From NCBI RefSeq assembly GCF_014193375.1, contig NZ_JACHZF010000029.1, forward strand, positions 1 through 39,978: DNA of 39,978 nt, in the 5' to 3' direction. The DNA comes from Halomonas campaniensis. GTDB taxonomy: Bacteria > Pseudomonadota > Gammaproteobacteria > Pseudomonadales > Halomonadaceae. Of the stretch, positions 1 through 10,285 are shown one piece after another; the first letter of the stretch is position 1; each line of letters begins with the position of its first letter. The notes below the pieces were generated by a model. The model was not told the DNA's origin. It searched no databases and worked only from the letters and a program-made list of their open reading frames with translations. The position numbers and the translations under genes were made by a program.

Positions 1-8
1 TTCGTCAT

Positions 9-68
9 GGCGGCTGATGCGGTTGATTCTTGTGTAGGAGCTTGAATTATAATCGATTTTCAGCCGCC
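9..68. repeat. REP-like inverted repeat at the broken gene end
   Basis: GGCGGCTGA at 9-17 is the exact reverse complement of TCAGCCGCC at 60-68, with a 42-nt centre. The centre contains TGTAGGAGC, a string that recalls REP-type palindromes of gammaproteobacteria. The right arm supplies the stop codon of the truncated binding-protein gene. The inverted repeat is seen directly. The REP assignment is a resemblance only and could not be tested against other copies. Confidence 0.4.
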
Positions 69-584
69 TTTTTCATGCCCGGTGCAATATCCGGGATAGC
101 CCGGCTGACCGGAGATCTGCACGATCTGGCCCTCGCCCCCCAGGGCATCGCACATCATCTCGGCGGACGAGATGCCCTGCTGGACGTTGTCCGGACCGGA
201 AAAGGCCGCAATGAAGTCGAGCCCGGCCTCGGCGATCTTGGAGTTGGTCACCACCACCGGAATACCGGCGTTGTAGGCCTGGCGAATGGCGGGAATGACC
301 GCCTGGCCATTGGTCGGCCAGATGATGATGGCGTCGACCTGCTGCTGGACGAGGTCCTGCATCTGGCCGATCTGGCGAGCGACATCGCCACCGGCATCGA
401 GCACCACGACATCGACATTCCCCGCCGCCTCCGCGGCCTCCTCGAAGGCGCTTTCGTAGGTGGTCTGATAGCTGTCGACGCCGACATTATTCTGGGTAAT
501 GCCGATCCGATATGTCGTCTCGGCGTGGGCGATGCCCGAGGAAAGGAGGAGCACACTGGTGGCTAGCGCTGTCTTGTAGAACAT
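60..584 (-). pseudogene. Truncated sugar ABC transporter periplasmic binding protein
   Basis: The 174-residue product starts with a signal peptide (cleavage near AHA-ET, residues 19-23) followed by the N-terminal half of a ribose/galactose-type binding protein (Peripla_BP_4). Visible motifs are YRIGITQNN, the DAGGDVARQIGQMQDL stretch typical of sugar binders, and ISGQPGYPGY near residue 160. Family members are usually about 310-340 residues, so nearly half is missing. After GYPGY the frame runs into CTGHEKGG and a TGA inside the inverted repeat at 9-68. The break is therefore probably a real rearrangement. ABC ATPase and permease genes, if any, would lie beyond the window edge. The product is unlikely to bind ligand because its second lobe is absent. 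A sequencing or assembly artefact near the contig edge is the main alternative. Confidence 0.65.
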
Positions 585-597
585 GGTGTCACCCGTT

Positions 598-636
598 GTT
601 GTAATGGCTTGTTGTAATAGCCTGTTGTATTGGCAA
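598..636. repeat. Three 13-bp imperfect tandem repeats
   Basis: GTTGTAATGGCTT (598-610), GTTGTAATAGCCT (611-623) and GTTGTATTGGCAA (624-636) follow each other without a gap, just upstream of the binding-protein start at 584. Placed in a leader or promoter region they could be direct-repeat operators, but nothing shows which protein would bind. Confidence 0.6.
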
Positions 637-792
637 TCTGGCGTTGCTTCGCTGACCTGGGCGGCTGCCCGTCAGGGTGAATGAAGCTTATGGCCCGGGG
701 AGAGCGCACGGCAACGAGGCGGGAGGCGAAAAATGGCCATTCTGGTTATTTCTGCCATGAGGGGGAAACAGCGGTCGGCCACCACATGAACA

Positions 793-820
793 GGCCCCGA
801 CCGTCGTGACGGTCGGGGCC
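793..820 (-). terminator. Probable terminator after glnE
   Basis: GGCCCCGACCGTC (793-805) pairs perfectly with GACGGTCGGGGCC (808-820), giving a very GC-rich stem 62 nt past the glnE stop codon. The T-tract is weak on both strands, so it may be only partly intrinsic. Confidence 0.5.
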
Positions 821-881
821 TTCAGCATGGCGGGGAAGCAACGGAACGGGGCCGGCCGGGCACAGCCGGGCCTGGCGAGGG

Positions 882-3863
882 TCAGGAGGCCGGCGGCTCC
901 AGCAGCCGCTCCCAGGCCGCGATGACCGCCTGGCGATGGGCCTCGAACGCCTCCGTGCGGCCACGGGCGGGCTCGCGGGTCAGCGAGGCGCGGTGGGCGG
1001 CGCTGCGCAGCGCCAGGTAGGCCTCGCGCAGGCGCCGGCACTCCTCGGCGGGCAGGCGGCCGGTGGCCTCCAGGGTCTCGAGCAGGCGCATGTTGTCGCT
1101 CCACTGCAGCAGCTCGGGCGTCTCGTGGCCCATGGAGAGCACGGCAAACTGGCAGAGGAACTCGATGTCGACCATGCCGCCGGGGTCGTGCTTGAGGTCG
1201 AACTCGCCCTCCCCGCTCTTGCCGCCCAGGTGGTCGCGCATCTTGTGGCGCATCTTCACCACCTCGTCGCGCAGCGCCGGAAGCTCGCGCTCGCGCCCGA
1301 GGATCTCGCCGCGGATCTCGGCGAAGCGGGCCGCCAGCCGCTCGTGGCCCGCCACCACCCGGGCGCGCACCAGCGCCTGGTGCTCCCAGGTCCAGGCATC
1401 GCGGCGCTGGTACTCGGCGAAGGCCTCCAGGGAGCTGACCAGCAGCCCCGAGTTGCCGGAGGGACGCAGCCGCATGTCCACCTCGTAGAGGCTGCCGGCG
1501 GGGGTCACCGCGGTGAGCAGGTGGATGATGCGCTGGCCCAGCCGGGTGAAGAACACCGGGTTGTCCAGCGGGCGCTTGCCGTCGGTGCTGCCGCGGGGGG
1601 CGCCGTCATGGATGAACACCAGGTCCAGGTCGGAGCCGTAGCCGAGCTCGATGCCGCCGAGCTTGCCGTAGCCGACCACCAGGAATTCCGGGGCATGGCC
1701 GGCACGGCCGCCCTCGGCGCGCTCCGGGAAGCCGTGCTTGCGGGTCAGGTGCTTCCAGGCCATGGCCAGCACCGCCTCGAGGATCACCTCGGCGATGAAG
1801 GTCAGGTAGTCGCTGACCTTCATCAGGTGGCGGGTGCCGGCAATATCGGAGGCCGCCACGTGCAGCACCTGGGCGTGCTTGAACACCCGCAGGGCCTCCA
1901 GCTGGGCCTCCTCGTCCTCCTCGGGAATCCGCCCCAGCGCCTGGCACAGCTCGTCGGAGAGCCGCTCCTTGTCGGCCGGCGTGTAGAGGGTCTCCGGAGT
2001 GAGCAGCTCGTCGAGCAGGATCGGGTAGCGGGCCAGCTGCTCGGCGATCCAGGGGCTGGACGAGCAGAGCGACATCAGGTGGCCCAGGGCGTCGGGGTTC
2101 TCGCGCAGCAGCGCCAGGTAGGCGGTGCGCCGCAGCACCGACTCGACCAGCGGCAGCACCCGCTCCAGCGCCGTGTCCGGCGCCTCGCTCTCCGCCACGG
2201 CATCCATCAGCAGCGGCATCAGCGCCTCCAGCCGCTCGTAGCCGATGCGCTGCATGCCCTGGACCTGGCGCGACTGGTAGAGCCCGTGCAGGCGCCGGGC
2301 CGCCGCCGCGGGGTCCTCGAAGCCGGCCTCCTCGAGCAGCTCGGCGACCTCCTCCGCGTCGAGCTCGCCGCGCCACAGGGCGCGCCAGCTCTCCAGGGCG
2401 ATACCCTCCTCCTGGCCGGCGTCGCCCTCCTCGACCTCCTCCTCCGGATCGGCGATCACCGCATCGAAGTGCCGGCGTACCCGGGCCCGTACCTCGTCGA
2501 GGCGGGCCATGACCGCGGGCCAGTCCTCCATGTCCAGGGCCAGGGCCACCCGCTCCCGGTCCAGGTCGTCGTCGGGCAGGCTCTGGGTCTGGCGATCCTC
2601 AAGGGCCTGCAGCACATGCTCCAGGTCGCGCAGGAACACATAGTCGGGGGTAAGCTCCTCGACCACCTCGGCGGGCAGCAGGCCGAGCTCGGGCAGCCGC
2701 GTCAGGGCGGTCCTCAGCGAGGTGACCTGCAGCTCGGTATCGCGCCCGCCGCGGATCAGCTGGAAGGCCTGCACCACGAACTCCACCTCGCGGATGCCGC
2801 CGGGGCCGAGCTTGATGTTGCCCTCCATGCCCTTGCGGCGCACCTCGCGGTTGATCATGCCCTTGAGCTCGCGCAGCGACTCGATGGCGCCGAAGTCGAG
2901 ATAGCGGCGGTAGACGAAGGGCCGCAGGCTGGCCAGCAGCTCGGCGCCGGCGTCGAGGTCGCCGGCCACCGGGCGCGCCTTGAGCATGGCGTAGCGCTCC
3001 CACTCGCGCCCCTGGTCCTGGTAGTAGCCGGAAAGCGAGCTGAAGCTGCCCACCAGGGGCCCACCATCGCCCAGCGGGCGCAGGCGCATGTCGACCCGGA
3101 AGGCGAAGCCGTCGGCGGTCACCGCGTCCAGGGCGCCGATCAGCCGCTGCCCCAGCTTGGTGAAGTACTCCTGGTGCTCCAGGGACTTGCGGCCCCCCTC
3201 GGTCTCGCCCTTCTCGGGAAAGGCGAAGATCAGGTCGATGTCGGAGGAGAGGTTGAGCTCGCCGGCCCCCAGCTTGCCCATGCCCAGCACCACCAGGCGC
3301 TGCTCGCTGCCGTCGCGTCGGGGCGCCGGGCGCCCCCAGCGCGGCTCGAGGAAGCGCTCCAGCCAGGTGAGCGCCCCCTCCAGGCAGGTCTCGGCCAGCC
3401 GCGACACCGCAGCCGCAGTGGCCCACATGTCGATCCCCTCGGGGCGGGTCAGGTCACGCCAGACGATGCCGGTCATCCGCGCGCGCCGGAAGCGTCGGAT
3501 CGCCGCCTGCATGGCGGCCTCGTCCTCGGCGGCCTCCAGCCGCTCCTCGAGCCAGTCGCGCAGCACCTCGGCGTCGGGGGCGGTGTCCAGCTCGCCGCTG
3601 GCATCCAGGTGCAGCAGCCACTCCGGGTAGCGCACCAGGGTCTCGGCGACGAAGTCCGACACCGAGAGCACCCGCGCCAGCTGCTCCCGGCGTTCCGTCG
3701 AGAGCCCCTGCCAGTCCTCCAGCGGCGACTCCCGCCCGGTCATCCCGGCCAGGTTGTCGGCCTGCTCGAGGGCCTCGGCCAGGCGCCGATGCACGTGTCC
3801 CAGCGGCGCCTTGAGGGGCTCGGGAATATCGAACAGCGGCAGGAAGTCGTCGGAAAGGGCCAT
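882..3863 (-). CDS. glnE: Bifunctional glutamine synthetase adenylyltransferase/deadenylase
   Basis: GlnE adds AMP to glutamine synthetase and removes it, in response to PII signalling, and so tunes ammonium assimilation in the cytoplasm. The 993-residue protein has the family's two-fold architecture. The N-terminal nucleotidyltransferase (deadenylylase) has GMGKLG and DIDLIF near residues 194-213. The C-terminal one (adenylylase) has VVGYGKLGG and DLDLVF near 727-748. The E. coli protein is about 946 residues. A start at 3932 would add 23 residues lacking family character, so I chose the ATG at 3863 (MALSDDFLPLF); the ribosome-binding site there is weak. dgkA and dacB lie upstream on the same strand, 75 bp from the glnE start, so cotranscription is possible. 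Confidence 0.96.
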   Translation of the reverse strand: MALSDDFLPLFDIPEPLKAPLGHVHRRLAEALEQADNLAGMTGRESPLEDWQGLSTERREQLARVLSVSDFVAETLVRYPEWLLHLDASGELDTAPDAEVLRDWLEERLEAAEDEAAMQAAIRRFRRARMTGIVWRDLTRPEGIDMWATAAAVSRLAETCLEGALTWLERFLEPRWGRPAPRRDGSEQRLVVLGMGKLGAGELNLSSDIDLIFAFPEKGETEGGRKSLEHQEYFTKLGQRLIGALDAVTADGFAFRVDMRLRPLGDGGPLVGSFSSLSGYYQDQGREWERYAMLKARPVAGDLDAGAELLASLRPFVYRRYLDFGAIESLRELKGMINREVRRKGMEGNIKLGPGGIREVEFVVQAFQLIRGGRDTELQVTSLRTALTRLPELGLLPAEVVEELTPDYVFLRDLEHVLQALEDRQTQSLPDDDLDRERVALALDMEDWPAVMARLDEVRARVRRHFDAVIADPEEEVEEGDAGQEEGIALESWRALWRGELDAEEVAELLEEAGFEDPAAAARRLHGLYQSRQVQGMQRIGYERLEALMPLLMDAVAESEAPDTALERVLPLVESVLRRTAYLALLRENPDALGHLMSLCSSSPWIAEQLARYPILLDELLTPETLYTPADKERLSDELCQALGRIPEEDEEAQLEALRVFKHAQVLHVAASDIAGTRHLMKVSDYLTFIAEVILEAVLAMAWKHLTRKHGFPERAEGGRAGHAPEFLVVGYGKLGGIELGYGSDLDLVFIHDGAPRGSTDGKRPLDNPVFFTRLGQRIIHLLTAVTPAGSLYEVDMRLRPSGNSGLLVSSLEAFAEYQRRDAWTWEHQALVRARVVAGHERLAARFAEIRGEILGRERELPALRDEVVKMRHKMRDHLGGKSGEGEFDLKHDPGGMVDIEFLCQFAVLSMGHETPELLQWSDNMRLLETLEATGRLPAEECRRLREAYLALRSAAHRASLTREPARGRTEAFEAHRQAVIAAWERLLEPPAS

Positions 3864-3938
3864 GGGCGTCTCGCATCCGGGGGACGAATGCCCCCAGCAT
3901 AGCGAAGGCCAGGCGCCAGCGGCACCCGGCACGGCGAA

Positions 3939-4310
3939 TCAGCCCAGGAACTTCTGCCAGGCCAGCAGCACCCAGGTGAACCCGGCCAGGAACAGCGCCA
4001 GCATCACCGCGGCGGAGCCGATGTCCTTGGCGCGCCCGGAGAGCTCGTGGTGCTCGGTACCGATGCGGTCCACCACGCTCTCGATGGCGCTGTTGATGAG
4101 CTCCACGATCAGCACCAGCAGGCAGCTGCCGACCAGCAGGATCCACTCCACCGGCCCCTGGCCGATCCACCAGGCCAGCGGCAGCAGCAGCCCGCAGAGG
4201 GCGAGCTCCTGGCGGAAGGCCGATTCGTTGCGCCACGCCGCCCGCAGCCCCTTGAGGGAGTAGCGGGTGGAGTGGATCAGGTGCCGCCAGCCGGTGTGTC
4301 CAGGTTTCAT
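3939..4310 (-). CDS. dgkA: Diacylglycerol kinase
   Basis: Integral inner-membrane kinase that phosphorylates diacylglycerol, recycling the lipid released by osmoregulated periplasmic glucan and LPS modification. The product has 123 residues; the E. coli enzyme has 122. The signature ELINSAIESVVDR is present at about residues 70-82, with Glu70 and Glu77 matching the catalytic and metal-binding glutamates (E69, E76 in E. coli). Three hydrophobic segments follow the amphipathic N-terminus (about 36-50, 55-72 and 98-118). Only 9 bp separate its start from the dacB stop upstream, so the two are probably cotranscribed. Confidence 0.95.
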   Translation of the reverse strand: MKPGHTGWRHLIHSTRYSLKGLRAAWRNESAFRQELALCGLLLPLAWWIGQGPVEWILLVGSCLLVLIVELINSAIESVVDRIGTEHHELSGRAKDIGSAAVMLALFLAGFTWVLLAWQKFLG

Positions 4311-4319
4311 GCCATGTCC

Positions 4320-5756
4320 TCAATGCGCCTCGATCATGCGTTCCAGGTCCAGCGACAGCGGGTCCAGGACCTGCGACCAGCTCAGGTAGGGCGTGCTGCC
4401 GGTGCCGTTGACCAGCACGCTGAACACCCCCCAGCGTCCGCTGCGGGTGCGGAAGTAGCCGCTCAGGGCGCGCACCGACACCGGCTGGTTGAGGGTGCCG
4501 GTCTTGAGCATCACCTGCTGCTGGAAGGCGGGCGGCCCCCGGCGGATGAAGCGCATCACCCCGTTGTCGGGCGACTGCAGGGTGGCCACGAAGCTGGGGA
4601 AGAGCGCCGCGCGGTGGAACATGCTCTCCAGCAGGGCGTTGGCGCCCCGGGCCGAGGTACGGTTCTCGGGGGTCAGCCCGCTGCCGCTGAGCAGGGTCAG
4701 CGGGCCGTGGTCGGGAATGCCGGCGACGAATGCCTCGATGGCCGCGCCCCCCAGGCGAAGGTCGCCGCGGGGCGTCTCCACCAGGTTCAGGGCCAGCATG
4801 TCGGCCATGAAGTTGTTGGAGTAGTTCATGACCCGCAGCAGCAGCTCCTGCAGCGGCATGCCGTCCACCGCGGCCAGGGCATGGGCCGCGGCCGGCGGCT
4901 CGGCCTCGCTGGTGATGGCCCCCTCGCTCACCGCGATGCCGGCCTGATCGAGCATCGCCAGCAGGGTCGCGGCCGTCTGGCCGGCCGGGTCGGAGCTCGC
5001 CCGGTAGATGTCACGGGGCCTGGCGTTGGTGGAGATCTGGCCGCGCACCACCATCACGTCACGCCCCTCGCGGGTCACCCGCTCGGCGTTGAGCTCGGTG
5101 CCGCTGTTGTCGGGCTTGGTCTCGACCCGGTTGTCGATCTCCACCAGGGTCGCCTGGCTGTCGCAGCTGGTGACCCGTGCCGGCTGGCCGGGGGAGGCCG
5201 CCGGCGCCACGCTGACGCACCAGCTGCCGTAGTTGACCCCCGCCGAGGAGAGCAGCGCGCTGTAGGCATTGGCCACCCGCTGGCGGGCATCGCAGCGATC
5301 CGTGGTGATGCACTCCACCGGCCCGAAGCGCCACTGGCTGACCACCAGCCGGCCCTCCACCCGGCGCACGCCGCGCTGGTGCAGGCGCTGGGTGAGCCGC
5401 CACAGGTCCTCGGTGGTCAGCGAGGGGTCGCCGCCGCCATCGAGGATCAGGTCACCCTCCAGGGCTCCCTCGCCATCGGGCTTCGCCTCGCTGACCAGGC
5501 GGGTGGTGAAGCGGTGCTGGGGGCCCCAGCGATCCAGCGCCGCCGCCGCCAGGTAGGACTTGCTCACCGAGGCCGGCGAGAGCTGGCGTTCGGGCTCGAT
5601 GGCCCCCAGCACCTCGCGGTCGTCGAGCAGGCGGGCCTCGGCGCCGATCAGGAAGCCCTTGTCGGCCAGCCGGCCGAGCTCGGCGAAGCCCGAGGCGTGG
5701 GCGGCCAGCGGCAGCAGCAGGGCCAGCAGGAGGGGGAGTCGCAGCATCACGGACAT
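4320..5756 (-). CDS. dacB: D-alanyl-D-alanine carboxypeptidase/endopeptidase (PBP4)
   Basis: Periplasmic class C low-molecular-mass penicillin-binding protein, peptidase family S13, which trims and cuts peptidoglycan cross-links. An N-terminal signal peptide (LLLALLLPLAAHAS) is followed by the three active-site motifs: SVSK with Ser63/Lys66, YSNN near residue 311, and KTGTLN near residue 416. The length of 478 residues matches DacB (477 in E. coli). A second ATG at codon 4 (MLRLPLL) is an equally plausible start. A TAGGCT hexamer on the minus strand at 5794-5799 could be its -10 element, and it overlaps the stop codon of the SMR gene upstream. Confidence 0.94.
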   Translation of the reverse strand: MSVMLRLPLLLALLLPLAAHASGFAELGRLADKGFLIGAEARLLDDREVLGAIEPERQLSPASVSKSYLAAAALDRWGPQHRFTTRLVSEAKPDGEGALEGDLILDGGGDPSLTTEDLWRLTQRLHQRGVRRVEGRLVVSQWRFGPVECITTDRCDARQRVANAYSALLSSAGVNYGSWCVSVAPAASPGQPARVTSCDSQATLVEIDNRVETKPDNSGTELNAERVTREGRDVMVVRGQISTNARPRDIYRASSDPAGQTAATLLAMLDQAGIAVSEGAITSEAEPPAAAHALAAVDGMPLQELLLRVMNYSNNFMADMLALNLVETPRGDLRLGGAAIEAFVAGIPDHGPLTLLSGSGLTPENRTSARGANALLESMFHRAALFPSFVATLQSPDNGVMRFIRRGPPAFQQQVMLKTGTLNQPVSVRALSGYFRTRSGRWGVFSVLVNGTGSTPYLSWSQVLDPLSLDLERMIEAH

Positions 5757-5796
5757 GAAACGTTACCCGGCAGCCAGGGAATGGACGGGCTCTAGC

Positions 5797-6126
5797 CTAG
5801 TGACCCGAGACCGAGGAGAAAAGCTGAATCACCACCACGCCGCCGATGATCATCGCCATGCCCAGCAGCGCGGGCAGGTCGGGACGCTGGCCATAGACCA
5901 CCACCCCCACCGCGGCGACCAGCACGATCCCCAGCCCCGCCCAGATCGCATAGGCGATGCCCACCGGAATGCTGCGCAGCACCAGCGACAGCAGATAGAA
6001 GGCCAGCAGGTAGCTGACCGCCACCAGGACGCTGGGCCATAGCCGGGTGAAGCCGTCCGTGGCCTTGAGGGCGGTGGTGCCGACCACCTCGGCGACGATG
6101 GCCAGGGCCAGGTAGACGAAGGGCAT
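5797..6126 (-). CDS. Small multidrug resistance (SMR) family transporter
   Basis: A 109-residue, four-helix inner-membrane protein of the EmrE/QacE type, which exchanges protons for cationic compounds. Glu13 in AIVAEVVGTTALK corresponds to the essential EmrE Glu14, and the IPVGIAYAIWAGLG signature of helix 3 is intact. Its ATG overlaps the TGA of the upstream methyltransferase gene (TCAT at 6125-6128 on the plus strand), which indicates translational coupling. The substrate cannot be read from sequence. Quaternary ammonium or guanidinium export are the usual options. Confidence 0.9.
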   Translation of the reverse strand: MPFVYLALAIVAEVVGTTALKATDGFTRLWPSVLVAVSYLLAFYLLSLVLRSIPVGIAYAIWAGLGIVLVAAVGVVVYGQRPDLPALLGMAMIIGGVVVIQLFSSVSGH

Positions 6127-6827
6127 CAGGACTCTCCTTGCAGGGCGGGAACCCGGTCGGGGGCGTGGGGCAGCTCCACCACCAGCCGCCAGAGCGCCTG
6201 GCCGCTGGCGTGGTACTTCGCCTCGAAGGGCGTCAGGAAGGCGTCGCCCGGCCGGTAGCGCGACGCCTCCGCCACGATCCCGGTCGCCTGGGTCAGCGCC
6301 AGGGCGAACTCCTCCACGTAGAGGCGCCAGTTCGAGCGCAGCTCCAGCCGGCCGCCCAGGGCCAGGATCACCGGGAACACCGGGTGCCCCTGCCAGCGCA
6401 TCTTGAGGTGGGCCGCCTTGGGATAGGGGTTGGGGTAGAGCAGGTAGTGGCGCGCCGGGCGCCAGCCCGCGGCCAACGCCAGGCGCCAGAAGTCCACCAG
6501 GTCGGCGCGCACCAGCAGGGCGTTGTCGGGCAGGGCGCCATGGTCACGAGACAGCCGGTCAGCGCTGCGATCGATGCCGATCACCGCATGGTCGGGAAAG
6601 CGCTCGGCCAGCCGGCGGGTGGAAAGCCCCACGCCGCAGCCGGCGTCGAGGATCAGCGGTCGGTCGGCGCGATCGGCGAGCCAGCGGGAGGCCGCCGCGA
6701 AGGCTTCCCGGGTATGGTCGGCCACCGGCTTGCGCAGCGGGTGCTCGAGGGCACGCGACACCCGGCGCGCCAGGTCCTGGTGGGGACCGGACTGGTTGGT
6801 GACGATGGCGCGGGAGCTGGCAGGCAT
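6126..6827 (-). CDS. TrmB-family SAM-dependent methyltransferase
   Basis: A 233-residue class I methyltransferase. The SAM-binding motif I is LILDAGCGVGLSTRRLAERFP (about residues 58-78), followed by IGIDRSADRL. A later YPNPYPKAAHLKMRW segment corresponds to the FPDPWxKxRHxKRR region of tRNA (guanine46-N7)-methyltransferase TrmB. The altered residues in this motif (N for D, Y for W) make it a divergent TrmB-like protein, possibly a paralogue of a canonical trmB elsewhere. The N-terminal NQSGPHQDLARRV segment is also characteristic of this divergent group. The ribosome-binding site is weak. An extended -10 lies 30 nt upstream, and the stop overlaps the SMR start. Confidence 0.75.
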   Translation of the reverse strand: MPASSRAIVTNQSGPHQDLARRVSRALEHPLRKPVADHTREAFAAASRWLADRADRPLILDAGCGVGLSTRRLAERFPDHAVIGIDRSADRLSRDHGALPDNALLVRADLVDFWRLALAAGWRPARHYLLYPNPYPKAAHLKMRWQGHPVFPVILALGGRLELRSNWRLYVEEFALALTQATGIVAEASRYRPGDAFLTPFEAKYHASGQALWRLVVELPHAPDRVPALQGES

Positions 6828-6857
6828 GGCGGCAACCGGACGACGAAAGGACCCGGC

Positions 6858-6866
6858 ATTCTAACA
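6858..6866 (-). promoter_or_regulatory. Extended -10 promoter for the trmB-like gene
   Basis: On the minus strand this reads TGTTAGAAT, an extended -10 (TGnTAnAAT). The predicted start of transcription is about 25 nt before the ATG at 6827. No clear -35 hexamer is visible, as is usual with extended -10 promoters. Confidence 0.5.
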
Positions 6867-6924
6867 GCCTCGGCGCACTCGGGCAGGTCGTTGCCCGGTG
6901 TGTCGCCGGGAATGAAAACGGGAA

Positions 6925-6953
6925 TGAAAAAAGGCGCACCCCGGTGAGGCGCG
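6925..6953 (-). terminator. Intrinsic terminator on the minus strand without an obvious gene
   Basis: Read on the minus strand, GGCGCGCCTC pairs with GGGGTGCGCC (10 pairs, two G-T) around an ACC loop and is followed directly by TTTTTT. This is one of the best intrinsic terminators in the window. It lies upstream of the trmB promoter, between two divergent genes, so it terminates a transcript that no open frame accounts for. It might end a small RNA or block readthrough into trmB. Confidence 0.6.
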
Positions 6954-6973
6954 CCCATGACCACTCGCATGAC

Positions 6974-6989
6974 TCAAACAGCCGTTTCA
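6974..6989. promoter_or_regulatory. PsrA-like operator, distal
   Basis: TCAAACAGCCGTTTCA fits the PsrA consensus (G/C)AAAC-N(2-4)-GTTT(G/C). PsrA is a TetR-family regulator that senses long-chain acyl groups in pseudomonads and relatives. A second copy lies 40 bp away. The match is by eye, and no psrA gene is present in the window. Confidence 0.5.
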
Positions 6990-7013
6990 TCCTGGCATGG
7001 CGGGGCGCGAATT

Positions 7014-7029
7014 TCAAACATTCGTTTCA
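7014..7029. promoter_or_regulatory. PsrA-like operator, proximal
   Basis: TCAAACATTCGTTTCA is identical to the distal site except for two central bases. The site centres are 40 bp apart, about four helical turns, and the proximal one lies 45 bp upstream of the predicted fabY -35. Confidence 0.5.
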
Positions 7030-7073
7030 CTGCCGGCGGGTGCCGGCCACTGCCCGATGGCCGCCGCCGCCGC

Positions 7074-7103
7074 ATGACGCCGCCGCGGGCCGGGTGCTAT
7101 GAT
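7074..7103 (+). promoter_or_regulatory. Predicted fabY promoter
   Basis: TGCTATGAT at 7095-7103 is an extended -10, with a weak ATGACG -35 at 7074-7079 and an 18-bp spacer. Transcription would start near 7110. The ATG at 7099 therefore lies inside the promoter and cannot be the start codon. Confidence 0.55.
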
Positions 7104-7161
7104 CCATGGCCTGATACCTATAACGACTCGCAGACATCAACAGCACAACGAGGAACCCGGC

Positions 7162-9554
<2,393 letters not shown>

Positions 9555-9573
9555 CCAGAACGGTCGGGCTTGA

Positions 9574-9891
<318 letters not shown>

Positions 9892-9921
9892 GGCCCGGCC
9901 TCCGCCAGCCCCTGCTGCAAT

Positions 9922-9955
9922 GCAGAACGCCCCGCCATCGTGCGGGGCGTTCTGC
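9922..9955. terminator. Terminator after the ferredoxin gene
   Basis: GCAGAACGCCCCGC (9922-9935) pairs perfectly with GCGGGGCGTTCTGC (9942-9955) around a 6-nt loop, 30 nt past the ferredoxin stop. The T-tract is short (GTT). The next gene converges from the right, so it may serve both strands. Confidence 0.7.
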
Positions 9956-9970
9956 GTTCCGGGCCCTTGC

Positions 9971-10285
9971 CTACAGCTCGTCGGCGCGCTTGCTGACGGT
10001 GCAGCCCAGGCAGCGCCGGAAGGTCGCCTCGGCCGGGGTCTTGATCAGCGTCTCGGCGGCGGTGTCCACCCCGCCCCCCAGGGCGGTGAAGGGCAGCGAC
10101 ACCAGGAACACCGCGGTGCCGGCCACGGTGGCCACCGCCAGCAGCGGCCGGGCGATCAGCGCATCGGCCACCATGGCCCCGCCGCTGGGCTGGGCCTCCA
10201 GCCGCTGCTGCTGAGCCACCGCCGGCGTGCTGCCCAGCGCCGCCACCAGCGCCAGTACGAAGAAGAATACGGTCCGCTTGCCCAT
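9971..10285 (-). CDS. Small exported or membrane protein of unknown function
   Basis: The ATG at 10285, preceded by GGAGTG, gives 104 residues. A signal peptide (MGKRTVFFFVLALVAALGSTPAVA) is followed by a hydrophobic stretch, LLAVATVAGTAVFLVSLPF, and a conserved-looking tail, TALGGGVDTAAETLIKTPAEATFRRCLGC. I recall similar short proteobacterial proteins with a FxVSLPFxALGG core, some loosely labelled as multidrug transporters, but no function is established. Two cysteines in CLGC near the C-terminus could bind a cofactor or form a disulfide. It converges on the ferredoxin gene. Confidence 0.75.
   Translation of the reverse strand: MGKRTVFFFVLALVAALGSTPAVAQQQRLEAQPSGGAMVADALIARPLLAVATVAGTAVFLVSLPFTALGGGVDTAAETLIKTPAEATFRRCLGCTVSKRADEL

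Larger units (their letters stand above)
585..881. other. Non-coding interval between glnE and the broken binding-protein gene
   Basis: No convincing gene is present. The interval holds the 13-bp tandem repeats at 598-636, a short AATGGCCATT palindrome at 732-741 and the glnE-proximal hairpin at 793-820. Open frames across 688-1104 are antisense or out-of-frame shadows of glnE. Confidence 0.5.

Noticed and set aside
936..3902. Very long plus-strand open frame opposite glnE
   Set aside because: It is the antisense shadow of a high-GC gene: low-complexity Gly/Ala/Gln/His-rich translation with no domain, while glnE has full family motifs.
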